Below are positions 63,771 to 64,000 of a stretch of 64,000 nucleotides of DNA, in pieces. Under the pieces are notes generated by a model, which was not told where the DNA came from, did not search any database, and worked only from the letters and a program-made list of their open reading frames with translations. How positions within the stretch are numbered: position 1 is the stretch's first letter; each line of letters opens with the position of its first letter. Position numbers and translations under genes: made by a program. Source of the DNA: Candidatus Methylomirabilota bacterium (GTDB lineage Bacteria; Methylomirabilota; Methylomirabilia; Methylomirabilales; Methylomirabilaceae); assembly GCA_003104975.1 (NCBI GenBank), contig PQAM01000008.1, positions 434,001 through 498,000 on the forward strand. The letters run 5' to 3'.

Positions 63771-64000
63771 GTGCTTCGTGAGCTCCACATTACGAATTTC
63801 GCCCTGATCGACGACCTCCGGGTAGAGTTCGGCCCGGGCTTGAATGTCCTGACCGGCGAGACCGGCGCAGGAAAGTCGATTATCATTGACGCCTTGGGGC
63901 TGGCGCTGGGGATGAGGGGCGAGGCAGAGCAGATCCGCACAGGGGCCGACGGGACGATAGTAGAAGCCGCATTCGATGACTGCGACGAGGAGGCGTATGG
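63771..64000 (+). CDS. recN: DNA repair ATPase RecN, N-terminal part (cut by window edge)
   Basis: From GTG at 63771 the frame is open to the end of the window (76 codons). LRELHITNFALIDDLRVEFGPGLNVLTGETGAGKS is the RecN N-terminus with its Walker A GETGAGKS. SMC-like protein acting at double-strand breaks. The order nadK-recN is conserved in many bacteria. The quoted motif is split here only by description; the rest of the protein lies outside. Confidence 0.92.
   Translation, partial: MLRELHITNFALIDDLRVEFGPGLNVLTGETGAGKSIIIDALGLALGMRGEAEQIRTGADGTIVEAAFDDCDEEAY

Overview
The window reads as chromosome of a Gram-negative, LPS-making, GC-rich bacterium: it holds Kdo genes (kdsA, kdsC, kdsD), a heptose kinase, heptosyltransferase, MsbA, an O-antigen ligase and lptF/lptG. 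A PEP-CTERM surface protein and several families of short dispersed palindromic repeats point to an environmental lineage such as Methylomirabilota (NC10), Nitrospirota or a deltaproteobacterial relative. The sequence alone does not settle which, and no rRNA or tRNA gene is present.

Layout. 1-2.8 kb is an accessory patch of three toxin-antitoxin modules (VapBC type, a VapBC type whose PIN gene has an in-frame TAG, and a FitAB type on the minus strand) plus a MITE-like element. 3.1-5.2 kb is a rearranged junction: a truncated copy of the wzm 5' end, an AT-richer methyltransferase gene, and two back-to-back inverted-repeat elements. 5.2-31.9 kb is a polysaccharide locus, all on the plus strand: Wzm/Wzt exporter, a radical SAM protein, a GNAT acyltransferase, a PIG-L deacetylase, about nine glycosyltransferases (several with coiled-coil tails), two paralogous polytopic membrane proteins flanking a second methyltransferase, a polyprenyl-phosphate GT2, RfbD and a WbaP-type initiating phosphotransferase. 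32.1-47.1 kb is LPS inner core and Kdo: epimerase, hldE kinase domain, pyrG, kdsA, msbA, WaaE-like and WaaG-like transferases, WaaL, heptosyltransferase, kdsD, an ArnT-like transferase and kdsC. 47.1-49.7 kb is metK-ahcY, the S-adenosylmethionine cycle. 49.8-59.0 kb is mixed: two MazF/PemK modules, a PEP-CTERM protein behind a sigma-54-type site, lptF-lptG, a CPBP protease and comEC. 59.3 kb to the end is the housekeeping run xseA-xseB-ispA-tlyA-nadK-recN, with recN cut by the window edge.

How it fits together. Genes in the polysaccharide and core regions mostly abut or overlap by 1-17 nt, which suggests long operons. Wzt carries a C-terminal substrate-binding domain, two methyltransferases lie in the same locus, and three glycosyltransferases carry coiled coils, one made of four 35-residue repeats. 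By analogy with the WbdA/WbdD ruler of ABC-exported O antigens, chain length may be measured by a coiled coil and ended by a methyl cap; this is inference.

The most unusual layer is repeat DNA. Telomere-like heptamer arrays sit between LPS genes as G-rich/C-rich inverted pairs, supply the stop codons of several genes, enclose a four-helix-bundle gene, and are translated inside several proteins. Other palindromes are translated in frame inside ispA and tlyA. A TA-flanked 173-bp MITE family has three copies.
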